NCBI GenBank assembly: GCA_026419785.1 | Contig: JAODTK010004743.1 | Span: forward strand, 1-64,000 | DNA from: Sclerodactyla briareus | Lineage: Eukaryota; Echinodermata; Holothuroidea; Dendrochirotida; Sclerodactylidae | Length of the DNA: 64,000 nucleotides | Direction: 5' to 3' | Part shown: in pieces, positions 33,750 through 45,289 of the stretch | Numbering within the stretch: the first letter of the stretch is position 1 | Layout of the letters: every line of letters starts with the position of its first letter | Translations under genes and position numbers: made by a program | The notes under the pieces: model-generated | Database searches by the model: none | What the model saw: only the letters and a program-made list of their open reading frames with translations | Told to the model about the DNA's origin: nothing

Positions 33750-35215
33750 CTTGTGAAAACTGCACACACTGGTGCGATACGAAACAATACGATACGATAC
33801 GATAAATTATAGGACCGTCGAGTTTTAAAAAGTGTTATTTTCAATAGCCAGTGTTCACACCTGTGCGTAACATAGATAGATGAATTTATCGGAAGTCAAG
33901 TTGAAACTATTTGTAACTTTATCGTACGAAAAATTTTATCGGATGCGATTAAATTGCGCAATGCAGTGATATACTTGGCAGCACTTCTGCGAAGGAAGAG
34001 TATGGAACGCCAACAGGCTTATGGGAAGTTTGGGCGTGAAAAGTGGTTTTAGTGATGAAATCAGGGGGTTTTTGACGCAGATTATATTGGGTAGTGACGT
34101 ATCAGGGAAAGACATTGGCGGTGTGAGCTTCGCGGCCCTATTCTGCCGCCTACATGGGACCTAAGAAACTATTATTTGTTTATTCGATCTTGTTTAATAG
34201 CAGCGTGGCCAGGGTGAAAGTAATGGGGAGAGGAGCATGTTGCGTCGCGTCGTCCACCAAATATCAGGTGGCATTCAAAAGCGGAGGTTATGCGGTGTAG
34301 TGAGTGGCCAGGGGAGGGGGGGTGGGGGTTGAGAGGGTCAGGGTAGGAGGAAGTTTCCAGAGGGGGTCGATACCACCGTTGACGTAATGACGGGAACTTC
34401 ACCCTAAAACCTCATGTGAGGAAAAGTGGCGGGAAAGGTCCGAAAGAAGCAACCGCTAATAAGCTATACGGGGGATATAATGTCGATTAAACGCCAAGTT
34501 AATAATGTCTTGTAGGTCAGTGAGGAGATTAGTAGGGTACACAGGTGGAGCCGCAGGCATTATTTTTACATGCATGTTATGGCAGGGAGTAACCCAGCTC
34601 CAATTTTCAGCTCAATTGACAAATTGATCCAATTGACTGAATGCTATCGTGGTTACATCACTTCACATTTCTTGGATCCCGATTTGCTAATGAAGATGGG
34701 TGTCCGTGCCTTCCAGGCATGCGCTCCCATGCTTGAGTGTTTTGGGCAGAAGACATGAATAGTGAGGAAATTATGTATGGAAAAGTTAGTTCAGTAATGT
34801 CCAGAAAACGGTTTAATCAGCTGCCCTTATTTGCGTCGTGATGTATCCACTACCTACTCCCCCCCCCCCCCTTCCCGAGAAAGGCTTTGTAACGGGTTTG
34901 TTTTAAAATTGAGTCGATAACCACTATTTACGAGCTCCTCTACACGTACTGAAAAGGAACAAGCTTAGGATTGCTTTGAAATTACACAATTCTTGGATTC
35001 AAAATCCCCATGCCGACCAGGCTATTCCACCGCTTGAAGCGACAGGGGAAACAATTTTGCTTTTCAACAACTAAAAATATCACCATTGTCTCTGGTAGTT
35101 ACGCCGAGAACATCCGATAAAAAATTCGTACGACATTTTTGTTTTTATGCCACAGGTGTGAAACACTCCATCGATAATTTATACGGTATCGTATCGCACA
35201 AGTGTGAACAGCCGC
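33750..35215. mobile_element. Candidate element bounded by inverted repeats
   Basis: The arm at 33755-33940 and the arm at 35113-35212 are colinear in reverse complement. Shared blocks are CCGATAAAA(A)TT(T)TTCGTACGA, CACAGGTGTGAA(A)CACT, ATAATTTAT(C/A)...GTATCGTATCG and GTATCGCAC(C/A)AGTGTG. The arms enclose about 1.17 kb. This layout fits a non-autonomous DNA transposon or foldback element. No transposase is visible. A 62-codon frame inside (34570-34758, with FLDPDLLMKMGVRAF) is not recognised. Exact ends and target duplication were not determined. Confidence 0.5.
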
Positions 35216-35339
35216 TTAGATTCACAATCTATGGAGGGTGACCCGGACCCATACCAAGTGGCCAATTTCTTTCTTTTGTTCCGGCTAGAAGCCAGTTGTA
35301 ATTAAAAGGGCCATTCATACTAAAACGATTTTTCCATCG

Positions 35340-35975
35340 ATACACGATAGGTAGGGGAAATAAGTGATTATCGAACGTAGGCAAGGGCTACGTCACATCA
35401 GCGCGTTCAGAAGTTGTTGTATTGAGCCACCTGTGATCGCGTCGAGTTTGTTTAGGCGCGCCATTGTGATGAACGACCGAGCATCGTTCCATGAAGATTA
35501 CGCTCGATTGTACGCACGATTGTAATGATATACCTCTCATACATATCGAGGGTAAGATCAACAGTAACCATTTGGTGGAACTGGGGCCGTTGTCTTGTTC
35601 AGCACACATCAAAATTCGGATTGTGTACGATACATAATCGTCGTAGTGTGCTGCAGCCTAACCGCGTCCAGGGAGCGGGAAGAGGGGCTGCTAATGAAAT
35701 GCAGGACACTTTGGGTTACCAATCCCATAGGATATAATGCATATATTGCGCGGCAAGCGTGTCCCCTGGACACATGAACTATGGTCATAAGTCGAATCCC
35801 TTTGAAAAATATACTTGTTTTAGGGGAAATGGGGGCGACGCAAAAAAATATTGGCCAAATTATCTACCCCTCAATTTTGTTTACTATCATAGGTCCTGAG
35901 TTTAAGAGGCACATCATCGATTTTCAATGTGAATAATAAAATCCTTATAAGATCAGTCCGTCGCTCATTAATGGT
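35340..35975. repeat. Duplicated block A (partner 40575-41310)
   Basis: Colinear with 40575-41310. Shared blocks include CGTAGGCAAGGGC.ACATCA, GTTTAGGCGCGCC.TTGTGATGAA, CGACC...G...TTGTTCCATGAAGA, TTACG.TCGA, GATTGTAATGATATACCT, CAGCACACA, GACACTTTGG.TT.CAATCCCATAG, CTTTGAAAA.TAT.ACTTGT and GAGG(C/A)(A)CA. No frame is conserved between the copies. Confidence 0.75.
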
Positions 35976-36485
35976 CGTCATCACACCCACCCAGTTTAAT
36001 GGAATTTTATGGCAATTGTCCATACCGCATGGAAGCTTTCCAGTTTTGAAGAAGGTTTGGACAACAGAGTCCTGACTGAAGTGGAAACTCTCTGGGCGAA
36101 GTGTTTTAATCATCGTGAGGAAAAACGTCATGCCATCGAAGCCATTAATTTGGCCTATGGACAAATACCTGCCAACTGACGGTAACTTCTGCAACAACTT
36201 TCATTCACGCAGCAGTGTCCTCAGTTTAAATTTATACCGTTTACTAAGACAGCCCTGGTCACGGATCATTGCAGATAAACGGAAGGGTCACCAACTAAGC
36301 TAGATAATATTGGTACGGTTCGTTCAGCACAAACTTAGAAATTGTCATTTTCTACAATTTACCAATTCTTGTAATGTATGTGGTTTTTACGTAAAGCAAA
36401 CGTGTACATTGGAAGTCTAATTTACGCAAGAGTAGCCGAGTACGCGTTTTCCGACTTTGCTAGCCTTCGCCACAAACGTCCCTTA
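35976..36485. other. No recognisable gene
   Basis: A minus-strand frame that crosses 35871-36197 (108 codons) has no recognisable domain and overlaps the end of the duplicated block. Confidence 0.3.
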
Positions 36486-36487
36486 AA

Positions 36488-36725
36488 AAAAAAATCTCGC
36501 GAGAATCATACGAGAACTCGTGAGAATCATAAGAAATTCATGAGGATCATACGAGAACTCGCGAGAATCATACGAGTCTACATGAGAATTGCACGTAACC
36601 ATGCGAAAAGTCGCGAGAATCTCATGAGATACATCATCTACAACACGAGAAATGCCCAAAGCAGACGAGAAGTCGCGAGATCACATGATTGAGCAAGTCT
36701 ATTCATAGACCTCTCGAGAATCTGA
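36488..36725. repeat. Minisatellite of about 21-22 bp units
   Basis: Degenerate units of the form GAGAATCATACGAGAACTCG, about ten copies, rich in TCGCGA/CGAGAA. A plus-strand frame through it (36378-36692) produces a biased peptide with repeated REN and RI runs, which is a by-product of the repeat. Confidence 0.7.
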
Positions 36726-36816
36726 TGCTAGTTCCTACGAGAAGCACACATGGCCAATATGAGAAGTCTTATTGGCATGGCATGCATATATGCATTTATA
36801 TAATATCCTATAGATT

Positions 36817-36912
36817 AAAATATAATATATATATATAAGTAGATATATTAATAAATTTATCTATATATATATATATATATATTATAATAATATATATAGA
36901 TATATTACTAGT
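36817..36912. repeat. AT dinucleotide-rich tract
   Basis: TA/AT repeats broken by short GATA and ATTA pieces. It is nearly self-complementary and could form hairpins. Confidence 0.8.
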
Positions 36913-39400
36913 ATGAGCGAACTTCCGAGGAACTGAAGGAATAATCGTCGTGCAATTTTTATTAATTTTTAACCCCCATAGTGGGGGCGAAAACTTAGTT
37001 TGGGGGTCCAAACAGCCCAAAAAAGAGCCATCAACCCGAACCCCGGCGAGTAGCGCTACCCTTCTACACTAGTGCAACGGCAGATTGCTATTGTTGGCAA
37101 AACAGTAGAATTAGGCACTGGTCTATAAAATGAATTGAAAAAATCACAATAACTTTCATTTGAATTTGATATCTTTATTCAGATATAAATCTAACTATTA
37201 TTTCACAGTTGCTCCTGTGAATATATGTATGAATTAAATGTTATACGGAACGCCCGATTACACACAAATGCAGATACAATGTACAACGTATCTCGAATGC
37301 AAAACTCACAGAACTGATATAATCAAAGTTATCCCAAAGCGAGACATGAATCACCTCTATTGCCTAATAGCTGCACATCACTTCGCAGCATCGAAATATC
37401 AGCAATCGAATGATCTTACCTAATGGTCTTCTAATATGGCTACCAACCACGCATCCTTTTGACTCTCAGAATATCTTTACAATACTGGTACATTAACACA
37501 TTATTGTTAATAGTGTACTCTCATGTCATCGGATTACAATGACCGAGTTTCAGCTCGTAGGATAATTCCCAAGTACTGGCAGAGTTCTTCTCAACAAGGT
37601 AACGAGTTTCATATGTAATTTCCAGCTCAGATTTTTCCAAAACCTCACAAAGTCTCGTCCATTTGTCTTTTCGGTGAATAATAGAATGACTTTTTTTAAC
37701 CTTCCCGAATTCTCCCTTGATAACAATCCGTGAACAATAAACATACGTGTGAAAACTGTTTTTTTTATTGTCAAAACCTCTTGTATACTGGAATATTTCG
37801 TGATCCATACAATTTCCCAAGGTTTCGGGTTTAAATTCGAACCAACTTCGAGCTGTTTGTATATCTGTTCACCATATCTACAGCTCACATTTAATACTCT
37901 ATAGAGCAGTTAGGTGGTGAAATCTTCTATTTCGATTCAGATAATTATCCGCAACGCTTCAATTTGTCCTACCAATTTCAGCAGACTCAAGTCAAATCGC
38001 ATCAAAGGTCAAACACTACAACAAAGATTATTTGTACAAAGCCGAAAAAAAAATTGTTTCCTATGCCGTACAGTCTGATCCTGACGACAGAATGCTATTA
38101 TTGATTTATTAATTATATCAGGCATACGTGTCACTTTGCTTTTGTTCACCCAAGAAATTCGTAACCATTAACCCTTCATAGGATTCGTACTACTATCACC
38201 ATTGTTAACCATTGAGATCAACTGATTAAATATAGGTGGATTTTTTTGTAGACTGGTATATACTTGATACCTTCGCATCGTTTCGTCCCTGTTTTGTTTC
38301 CAGTCTTGCTTAAAAAATAACATATTCACGACATGATGGTATATACTAAGGTATTTTAGATGCATGCATGTTTCGTGTGAAGGTTGGTGACTCATTGAGT
38401 CTGGGAAGTGTTGAATTTACCCACTCCCATCGATACGAGAATGAAAACCATGTTTAAGTGAGCAATGTAACCATTTGTCAGGCTAAATGTGTCTAATAAT
38501 GACGTTGTCTGGCAGGGAAATTGGGGTATGTCCCTGCGCATTTTTCTGTTATTAGTTTCTGGCATTGACTTTCTTTCTCTCTTTATCACTTATTTGATGC
38601 ATCATTTACCACTCTCAGTCATGAAACATCGCTGAACGAACACCTCGCATATCCATGTTAATAATCAGGCGATTGACTTTGTAATATATTGTCAAAGAAT
38701 TTTACAGCCAGGTTTCCCTAGAGTGATAAAGAAACATCATGTATATATGTTAGAGTTATAGAGCTGTTTGTGGATTAGTGACATCAGAAAGCACAAATAC
38801 AGCGTCTACCAAGAAAGATGAAATATTTGACTAGGTCCAGCTAGGTTTTTATCGCTTCACTCAATCAGCACAAACCGGTTCCGTAAGCCTTGCCACGCAG
38901 TGACTCAACAACACTGCTCCTAAATTTGTTAAGCTGAAATCGTCTCTACTCGTTTAAACATGGTCAACTTAACACCTCCTATCGCCTTCCCATTTACAAA
39001 TGACTTGTCATCATCATTTGTCATAACTGGTTTGGTCCATTCTGTCTAGTCCTGTCATAACTCTGTTCTCTATTGTTATCAACTGAGACAATAAAACCTC
39101 GTTTATTGGTTCTCGCTGAAACCTGTTGTCGATATATCTTTTTACATAAGATGTTTTTGACATTGAAGGCAGAGTATTTCCATTATTACTGTATATAACT
39201 TCCATTCGTATAATCACGGGAGTCACCTACATCCCCTTCAACTTGTCCTTATTCAAACATAACTTTAATAAAAAAGATGCTGTTTCGACAGTCGGGAGAA
39301 ATTGTCTCCTTTCTAGGAGAATTTTATTCATGAGACTGCTATATTACTTTTTTCCCATGGTGCAACGGTCACACATATGGAAATATATAGGGGCATCTAT
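36913..39400. other. No recognisable gene
   Basis: About 2.5 kb of AT-rich sequence. Overlapping minus-strand frames at 37521-37888 (99 and 112 codons) lack a recognisable domain. No repeats were noticed. Confidence 0.35.
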
Positions 39401-39404
39401 TTTG

Positions 39405-40500
39405 GCCCCGCTGCGCACTGGGTTGCCAACCGCCCCTGGGCGCACGTGCTGCAGGGGGCGCCGCAGGCGCACCCGGGGCTGCCGGTCCCCCTTAGCGAAA
39501 AACAGTACTTTGCTGGTAGCGCAAACTTATCGCTTCGGACTGCGTATGCCTTACTGAGCTCTGTCTCGTTAGCTGCTGCTGCTTTGGGAAAGTGCCCTTC
39601 GCACACGACTACCTAAGCGCGTACGCGAGATGGCACCCCCGACCTCGACCTCGCTCCTCGTCGTCACGTGAGGCGCTCGAAACTAACAGTAGGCTTCTCG
39701 CTAACTTCTCTTTAAGGCTGGGCCGCCACGCCCCGCTGCGCACTTGGGTTGCCAACCGCCCTGCCTCGGGCGCACGTGCTGTCAGGCGCGCCGCGGCGCG
39801 CTCCAGTTGCTGCCGTCCCCCTTAGCGAAAAAAGTACTGTTGGCTAGGTACCACTGTATCGCTTTTCGGACGTGCGTATGCCTTTACTTTACTGCCGTCT
39901 GTGTAGCTTGCTGCTTTGGGAGTTGCCCTGAACCCGCATGTATGTATGTATGTTGTATGTATGTCATGTCTGTATGTATGTATGTACTGTATGTATGTAT
40001 TACGCACGACAACTACCTTAGGGCGTATGTGGGGTGCCTGCCCCGCCCCTCCTCTCGGTCGCACAGTGAACATGCGAAAACCTTGGCAGTAGGCTTTGCG
40101 AACGTCTCTAAGAGAGCTGCTGCAGTTTTTCGGTATTATTTGACCTGGGGTTGCCAACCCCCTCGGGGCGCACTTGCTGCAGCGAGCCGACAGGCCCGCT
40201 CGGGCTGCCCCGGTTCCCTTGGCGAAAACAAGTACTTTGCTGGTACCCCATAGCGCATCGAACGTGAGTTGCCTGAAGTTGTAGTATGTATGTATGTATG
40301 TTATGTATGTATGTATTTATGTATGTATGATGTAGTATGGATGTATGTATGTATGTGTAGGTATGTATGTATGTATGTATGGATTGTATGTAAGTACTAC
40401 GACGAATACCGTATCGCGACGCGAGTGGACGGCCACAACCTCTATCGGTGCGCGTTAACATCCAAAAAAACTTAGCAGTAGGATTCGCAAACATCAAAGC
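39405..40500. repeat. GC-rich satellite, three monomers with embedded GTAT microsatellites
   Basis: Monomers start near 39407, 39732 and 40145, each with GGGTTGCCAACC.CCC..GGGCGCAC.TGCTG, then CTTAGCGAAAA, AGTACT..G.TGG, a GCGTATGCC-type segment, and end with GCAGTAGGC/ACAGTAGGCTTC. GTAT tetranucleotide tracts interrupt monomers 2 and 3 (39938-39995 and 40284-40392). GC content jumps sharply against the AT-rich flanks. Long frames here (up to 169 codons) are repeat artefacts. A fragment of the same family opens the window. Confidence 0.75.
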
Positions 40501-40574
40501 GTTTGCCGTCAGTGATTGTGAAAGAATACATCCTAAGTGAAGTAATATCGTGAAGTTCGTACGATAAATCGTTC

Positions 40575-41310
40575 AACCCACGAGAAATAGGAAATTATCA
40601 TACCAAACCGTAGGCAAGGGCGACATCACATCAGGGTCGTTTAGAATTTGGATGATCCCACTGTCATCGCCAGTCGGGTGTTTAGGCGCGCCTTGTGATG
40701 AAACGACCAGGGCCTTGTTCCATGAAGAATTACGTTCGAGTTTACGGGCTCGATTGTAATGATATACCTTCCCTAAATATCGAGCGTAGAGCAATAGTAA
40801 CGTACTCTCATGAGGAACGGAACCCCTTGTCTCGTTCAGCACACACATCCCACAAAAAAAAAAAAAAAAAAAAAAAAAAACGGATCGTAGTATCGATACC
40901 GATATCTTTGTGGTGTGACTGCAGCTAAAACAATGCCACAGTCGCGGGGAAGAGAGTTATCCTGCTGGTTGAAATGCGAGACACTTTGGATTTCAATCCC
41001 ATAGATCTAATGCACGAACCCATTCAATCATCGCGTTAATACCCCGCTAATCCTTGGCAATGGCACGTAATCAACTATATACAATATACAACCCCCGAAG
41101 CAGTGTGCATAATCACTGGAACCCATAGCCACACGGTCAAAAGGCAAATCTTTGAAAATTATAACTTGTCTCGGGGTGGAGGCAACGAGAAAAACAATGG
41201 ACACTAACTTCGCTTCAATCAGACTCTTGTCTTGAATCCATATACTCGAAGGAGCACATTATTCCTGTAGGTAGCTTTTCGATGAAAAGATTCAGTCATT
41301 ATAAAGATCA
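40575..41310. repeat. Duplicated block B (partner 35340-35975)
   Basis: See block A for the shared segments. This copy is interrupted by an A27 run at 40854-40880 that is missing from block A. It directly follows the GC-rich satellite. Confidence 0.72.
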
Positions 41311-41779
41311 ATTATTATTATGGTGCAGTCACCCCCCCCCGTCCCCCCCTTTGGGATTTTTATTTATTTTTGTTGTATTTATATTGAAAGCGCATCACAA
41401 CACACAGCAAAGAGGCACACACACACCACACACACACTAACAAACGCACATCATCATTTGGGCCTCCGCTTTAAAATTCCCCAAACAAGGATTGTGTTAT
41501 TCAAACAAATGTTCCGTGCATAATTTCCTCGATAACGTCGATACGGGGCCGACAAATAATTCCTTCCATCATTTTACAAGAATTAACTATCGTCAGACGG
41601 ACCACATGCGGGAGTTACTAACTTGTTTAAACTGAACGGATATACGCCCACAATGTTGAGCTAATTAACCGATCGGGTAAAACAACAACAACAAAAAACA
41701 ACCGATTTCCCTCCCACTGCGTGTACCTCGTGCAATATACTGTGGCATCATTACAATCTCGTGGTTGCGTGGGTAATTA
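41311..41779. other. No recognisable gene; CA repeat
   Basis: A short CA tract lies at about 41416-41437 and C-runs at 41331-41340. No exon was found. Confidence 0.35.
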
Positions 41780-42400
41780 ATCAGGGATTAGGGTCATGTT
41801 TTCCGCCAATAAGGAAGTTTCTTGTTCAGACGGAGGCCGTATCACCCTCAATTATAGGTTTTATATCAGTCCGTGAGCAGGCTTTCAAACTTTCATCTTC
41901 GCGGAAGCTGGATGCAGGTGGTTAACACGACAAGCAGTTCGGTGTTGTTTACGTTCGTAACCGATTAAACACGTCGGCCTCTAGCGTATTAAAAAAAATT
42001 AGGCCGATTCTTACCTTTGTGGTGGGATGTGGAGTATGTCATGAACAGCAATTATTATATTATTAACGAATGAAATATCGCAGTGACTTTTACTCCAATC
42101 GCGATAGTCTATATATTCATCTGTGAATGATTCATGGCTAATTATGCTAATGTCGTGTGCGGCTCAACTATTAGAATGTCATCACAAAGGACATTAATCT
42201 AGTGAATGGTTGACAGATCGTCTGTCATCGAGTAACTTCACTTTCTCCTTAAAAGAAGAAGACCAAAATACGTGAATAAAAAATAAACGTTTAGACTTAC
42301 CGATTCTCACTCATTGTGTGTGACGGGCGAGAGAGGCCCGGATTAACTGATTGGTTTTGCGCTGCCACTGTTCAATTTAAAGCTATAGAGTTATATTAAA
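41780..42400 (+). repeat. Third copy of the FReD 3' flank
   Basis: Homologous to about 5736-6340 and 28030-28640. Shared blocks are GGGATTAG, TCTTGTTCAGACG, CAGTCCGTG, GTGGTGGGATGTGGAGTA, ATCGCAGTGAC.TTT.A, GCGATAGTCTATAT, GTCGTGTGCGGCTCA and TGTGTGTGACGGGCG. I could not find FReD exons upstream of it (41320-41780), so this copy seems to carry only flanking sequence. Confidence 0.6.
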
Positions 42401-43235
42401 GCATGACGTCCACTCACTACGTTCTATAACGGAATAAGAACCATATACTTGCCAGCCATCATTGAACCCCCAGAGTTTCCGGTTTTCCGGACCGAATTTA
42501 AAGTAAAGCCTTCATGGCGGTTGGTCCAATGCAGTTATATTGGTGATAATATATGCAGCTAGTCAGTCTTACTTCGGCAGGACCTATCGCGCTATGTCTT
42601 CACAAACCTCCCTTCATTGGCTTGGGTTGGAGTCAAAGTGCCAATGAAATGGTGGCATGTATGTTATGCCTCACCTTAGTGATGAGCATCTTGTTATATT
42701 AGGTTGTGATGAAACAATGAGTGTGGCGGGGATTCCACCCCATGCTCTTTTTAAAAAAATAGTGTGGCGAGGAATTCCAGCCCATGCTACATAGTTACTG
42801 AATGTCATAGAGTTGAAGAAATTCCAGGCCAAATTAATACCCATTCTTGTGGTATAATGTTTAAGAGAAAAAAAATCATTCGAATATGCACTTTTGTTCC
42901 AGGGTTCATAGCCAGTTCGGTGGGAGGAAGATAAGGCTCCTCAAATTTCAAAAATTCGAGATTCTTTGGCCAACTGACAACCTTTTTGTGAGGTCATGTC
43001 TTTTTTTAAACAATTATTAGGGAAAGGACAATTTCTTAACATTTCTTTAAATTTTGGTAGATAGGACGTCATCAAATGGTGCCCAATTTGCAATTGCCAA
43101 ACTTAGCAGTGATTATTATTATTCTTAAAAATTCGAACTTATACTGAAATGTCATGAAAATGGAACAAAGTATGATTGGCATTATTTTCAATAACAATCA
43201 TATACATTTAAAATTTTTGGCTGGACTTGTCCTTT
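42401..43235. other. No recognisable gene
   Basis: A small local duplication (GTGTGGCG.GGAATTCCA.CCCATGCT, near 42722 and 42763) is the only structure seen. Confidence 0.35.
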
Positions 43236-43239
43236 ATGA

Positions 43240-43530
43240 TATGCTGTAGGTGACAAGTAGTTTATAATAGTTAGGCGCATAACTTGAACCATTTTACTGC
43301 ATCCATTCCATTTTATCCCACCAAAGTTTGGCCCCTCCCTAACTCTTCAAGTGTGCTGCAGGCCTGCCTCTTACGCGATGTATTTTTGTTGGAGGGCAAT
43401 TCAGTTCGCTTCAATACAGAGAAGATGTCGCTGTAAGCTGGCAGTTGGGAATTTTCGCTGAAGATGTTTCGGTGGTGAGAGAATGCCTACCTAAAGGGAA
43501 GCATCTATCACTAAATGATAGGGTTCCCAT
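43240..43530 (+). repeat. Dispersed repeat, inverted relative to 16365-16640
   Basis: Partner of the 16.4 kb copy; shared blocks are listed there. A frame with RPAS followed by FCWRAIQF is retained. It lies next to a plus-strand 91-codon frame (43583-43858, with THWSYEKQIVNQLVEIFLQV) that I cannot assign. Confidence 0.6.
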
Positions 43531-45285
43531 TTCGGAATACATATGTTGTCATGTTAAGTAGAAAAAAAAAACTTAAATACGATTGGCTGTATTACAATTG
43601 TTAGGTGTTAAAAAACAACCAATCAAAATTTGGGGATTTTCTCAGGGGAAAGTAAATGTTACGCCTGACGTTACATTGTCAGCCCAAAAAACTCATTGGA
43701 GTTATGAAAAACAGATTGTAAATCAGCTTGTTGAGATTTTCTTACAGGTACTGTGTGAAGTAAGTGGAAGACACCCTACATTTTTTTTACTGGTACGCCA
43801 CAATGAAAAGTTTGTTCAGCCTTTCGGTGATCACACCAAAGGGGGGGGGAAATTATAGGGTATGCATAGGCTGTACTGAGGCTTTCACTTGCCCAATTAT
43901 TGACTGACATGCCACGCCTAAAATAGTCCGTGTGACCTACACCCACATCATGTTTCCCACATGTCCAGGTCAAAATTATATATGTAAACAAACATTACGC
44001 AAGTACAAGCCTAGCCTATGGCATTCACTCACAACTTCATATTCTAATACACATTTACACGAGATTGTATAGGCCTAAAAAAAAAAAAAAATGTTTCGGA
44101 TAGGTAAAATAAAAATTAACTTTTGGTTGACATAGGATTAGGATGATGAACCCGGCATTTAACTAAATTTTAGCTCCAATAAAACCTAGATTTTATACTT
44201 TCGTTACTTACAATTGAAAACGAGTTCCTTCGAACCATTAATTCACACTCTAAAGCCTTCCCTAACTACCTTAGTAGGTGAGCACTAACGTTAGCTATGT
44301 GATACAGTAATTCAATATACCGAAGCCATAATCAATGTGATTTTTTGCAATATTTACACTGATAAGAGGTCACAGAATCCTTCCCTAACATACGGTCAAA
44401 TTTAATAACAACGTAAAGTACGGTAAAGCACCAACGCACAGCGCCAGCGCGAAGCCAATTTTTTGTATGGAATAATTTATACTAAAAAAAAACCCCCCAA
44501 ATGATCTTTTTCATAATATTCCAATTGTGGCGATCTATCAAGAATTATTGGAAGAAGAAGAAAAATAACACTCGGGTTGAACTGTCTCGGGTTGTTGAGA
44601 GTATTGAATATGCGAAACTTTATGTCAGTCAAAGTAATTAGCCGGCGCCACCTTAAAAAGAAAAAAAAAAGGAAAGAATGACGAATAATGGGGGTGACGC
44701 CCCCCAAAACCCCTCACCCCCCCCCTGTAGCATCGTCCCTGAATTACATGTTCAGCATTTTTGCCGTGCAATTTCGATAGAATTTGAGAGGGTAATGTAC
44801 GCTATAGTTGTCGAATTTCTGGACAACGTTGTGAATTTCTTTTACCGTAAGTTTCGGGAAAAGTTCAGAATAGCATTGCCAAACAAAACCAAACATTGTA
44901 AACTCTCTGTTCAGCTCATTTTCTTATGAAATTGCAAAATTACAGATAATTGATCAGCGAAAATCGACAATTAGGTAATGCAGGACAAATGATAATTTAT
45001 ATTGAAAAGAAGAGTAGATTTCCGTTTACTAATCCCTCAATGTATTAATGTGTAGAATAAAATAACACAACTGGTATCATTCATTGTACCTCATCACAAT
45101 GAAATTACCCCTTATACTTCTGTAATTTTAATAACATACTCATCTGAAAACAGTTTGAAGAGCATTGATACAGAAGGGGATAGCGAACCAAACAATATAA
45201 CTCAAATCAGTGGTCATACAAGATTGAGTAACCATTCTACCAAAATATACACAAAATGACAACGACAATTAATTATATAATTATG
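43531..45285. other. No recognisable gene
   Basis: Contains the unassigned frames 43583-43858 and 44678-44929 (plus) and G, A and C runs. No domain is recognised. Confidence 0.3.
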
Positions 45286-45289
45286 GAAA

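Noticed and set aside
36378-36692. 104-codon charged frame with repeated REN motifs
   Set aside because: Encoded by a 21-22 bp minisatellite; no evidence for a gene.
37521-37888. Overlapping minus-strand frames of 99 and 112 codons
   Set aside because: Two different frames compete over the same DNA, with no domain or splice support in either.
39744-40253. 169-codon plus-strand open frame
   Set aside because: It runs through the GC-rich satellite and its GTAT microsatellite. The peptide is a by-product of the repeat, with runs of Tyr/Cys/Met/Val.
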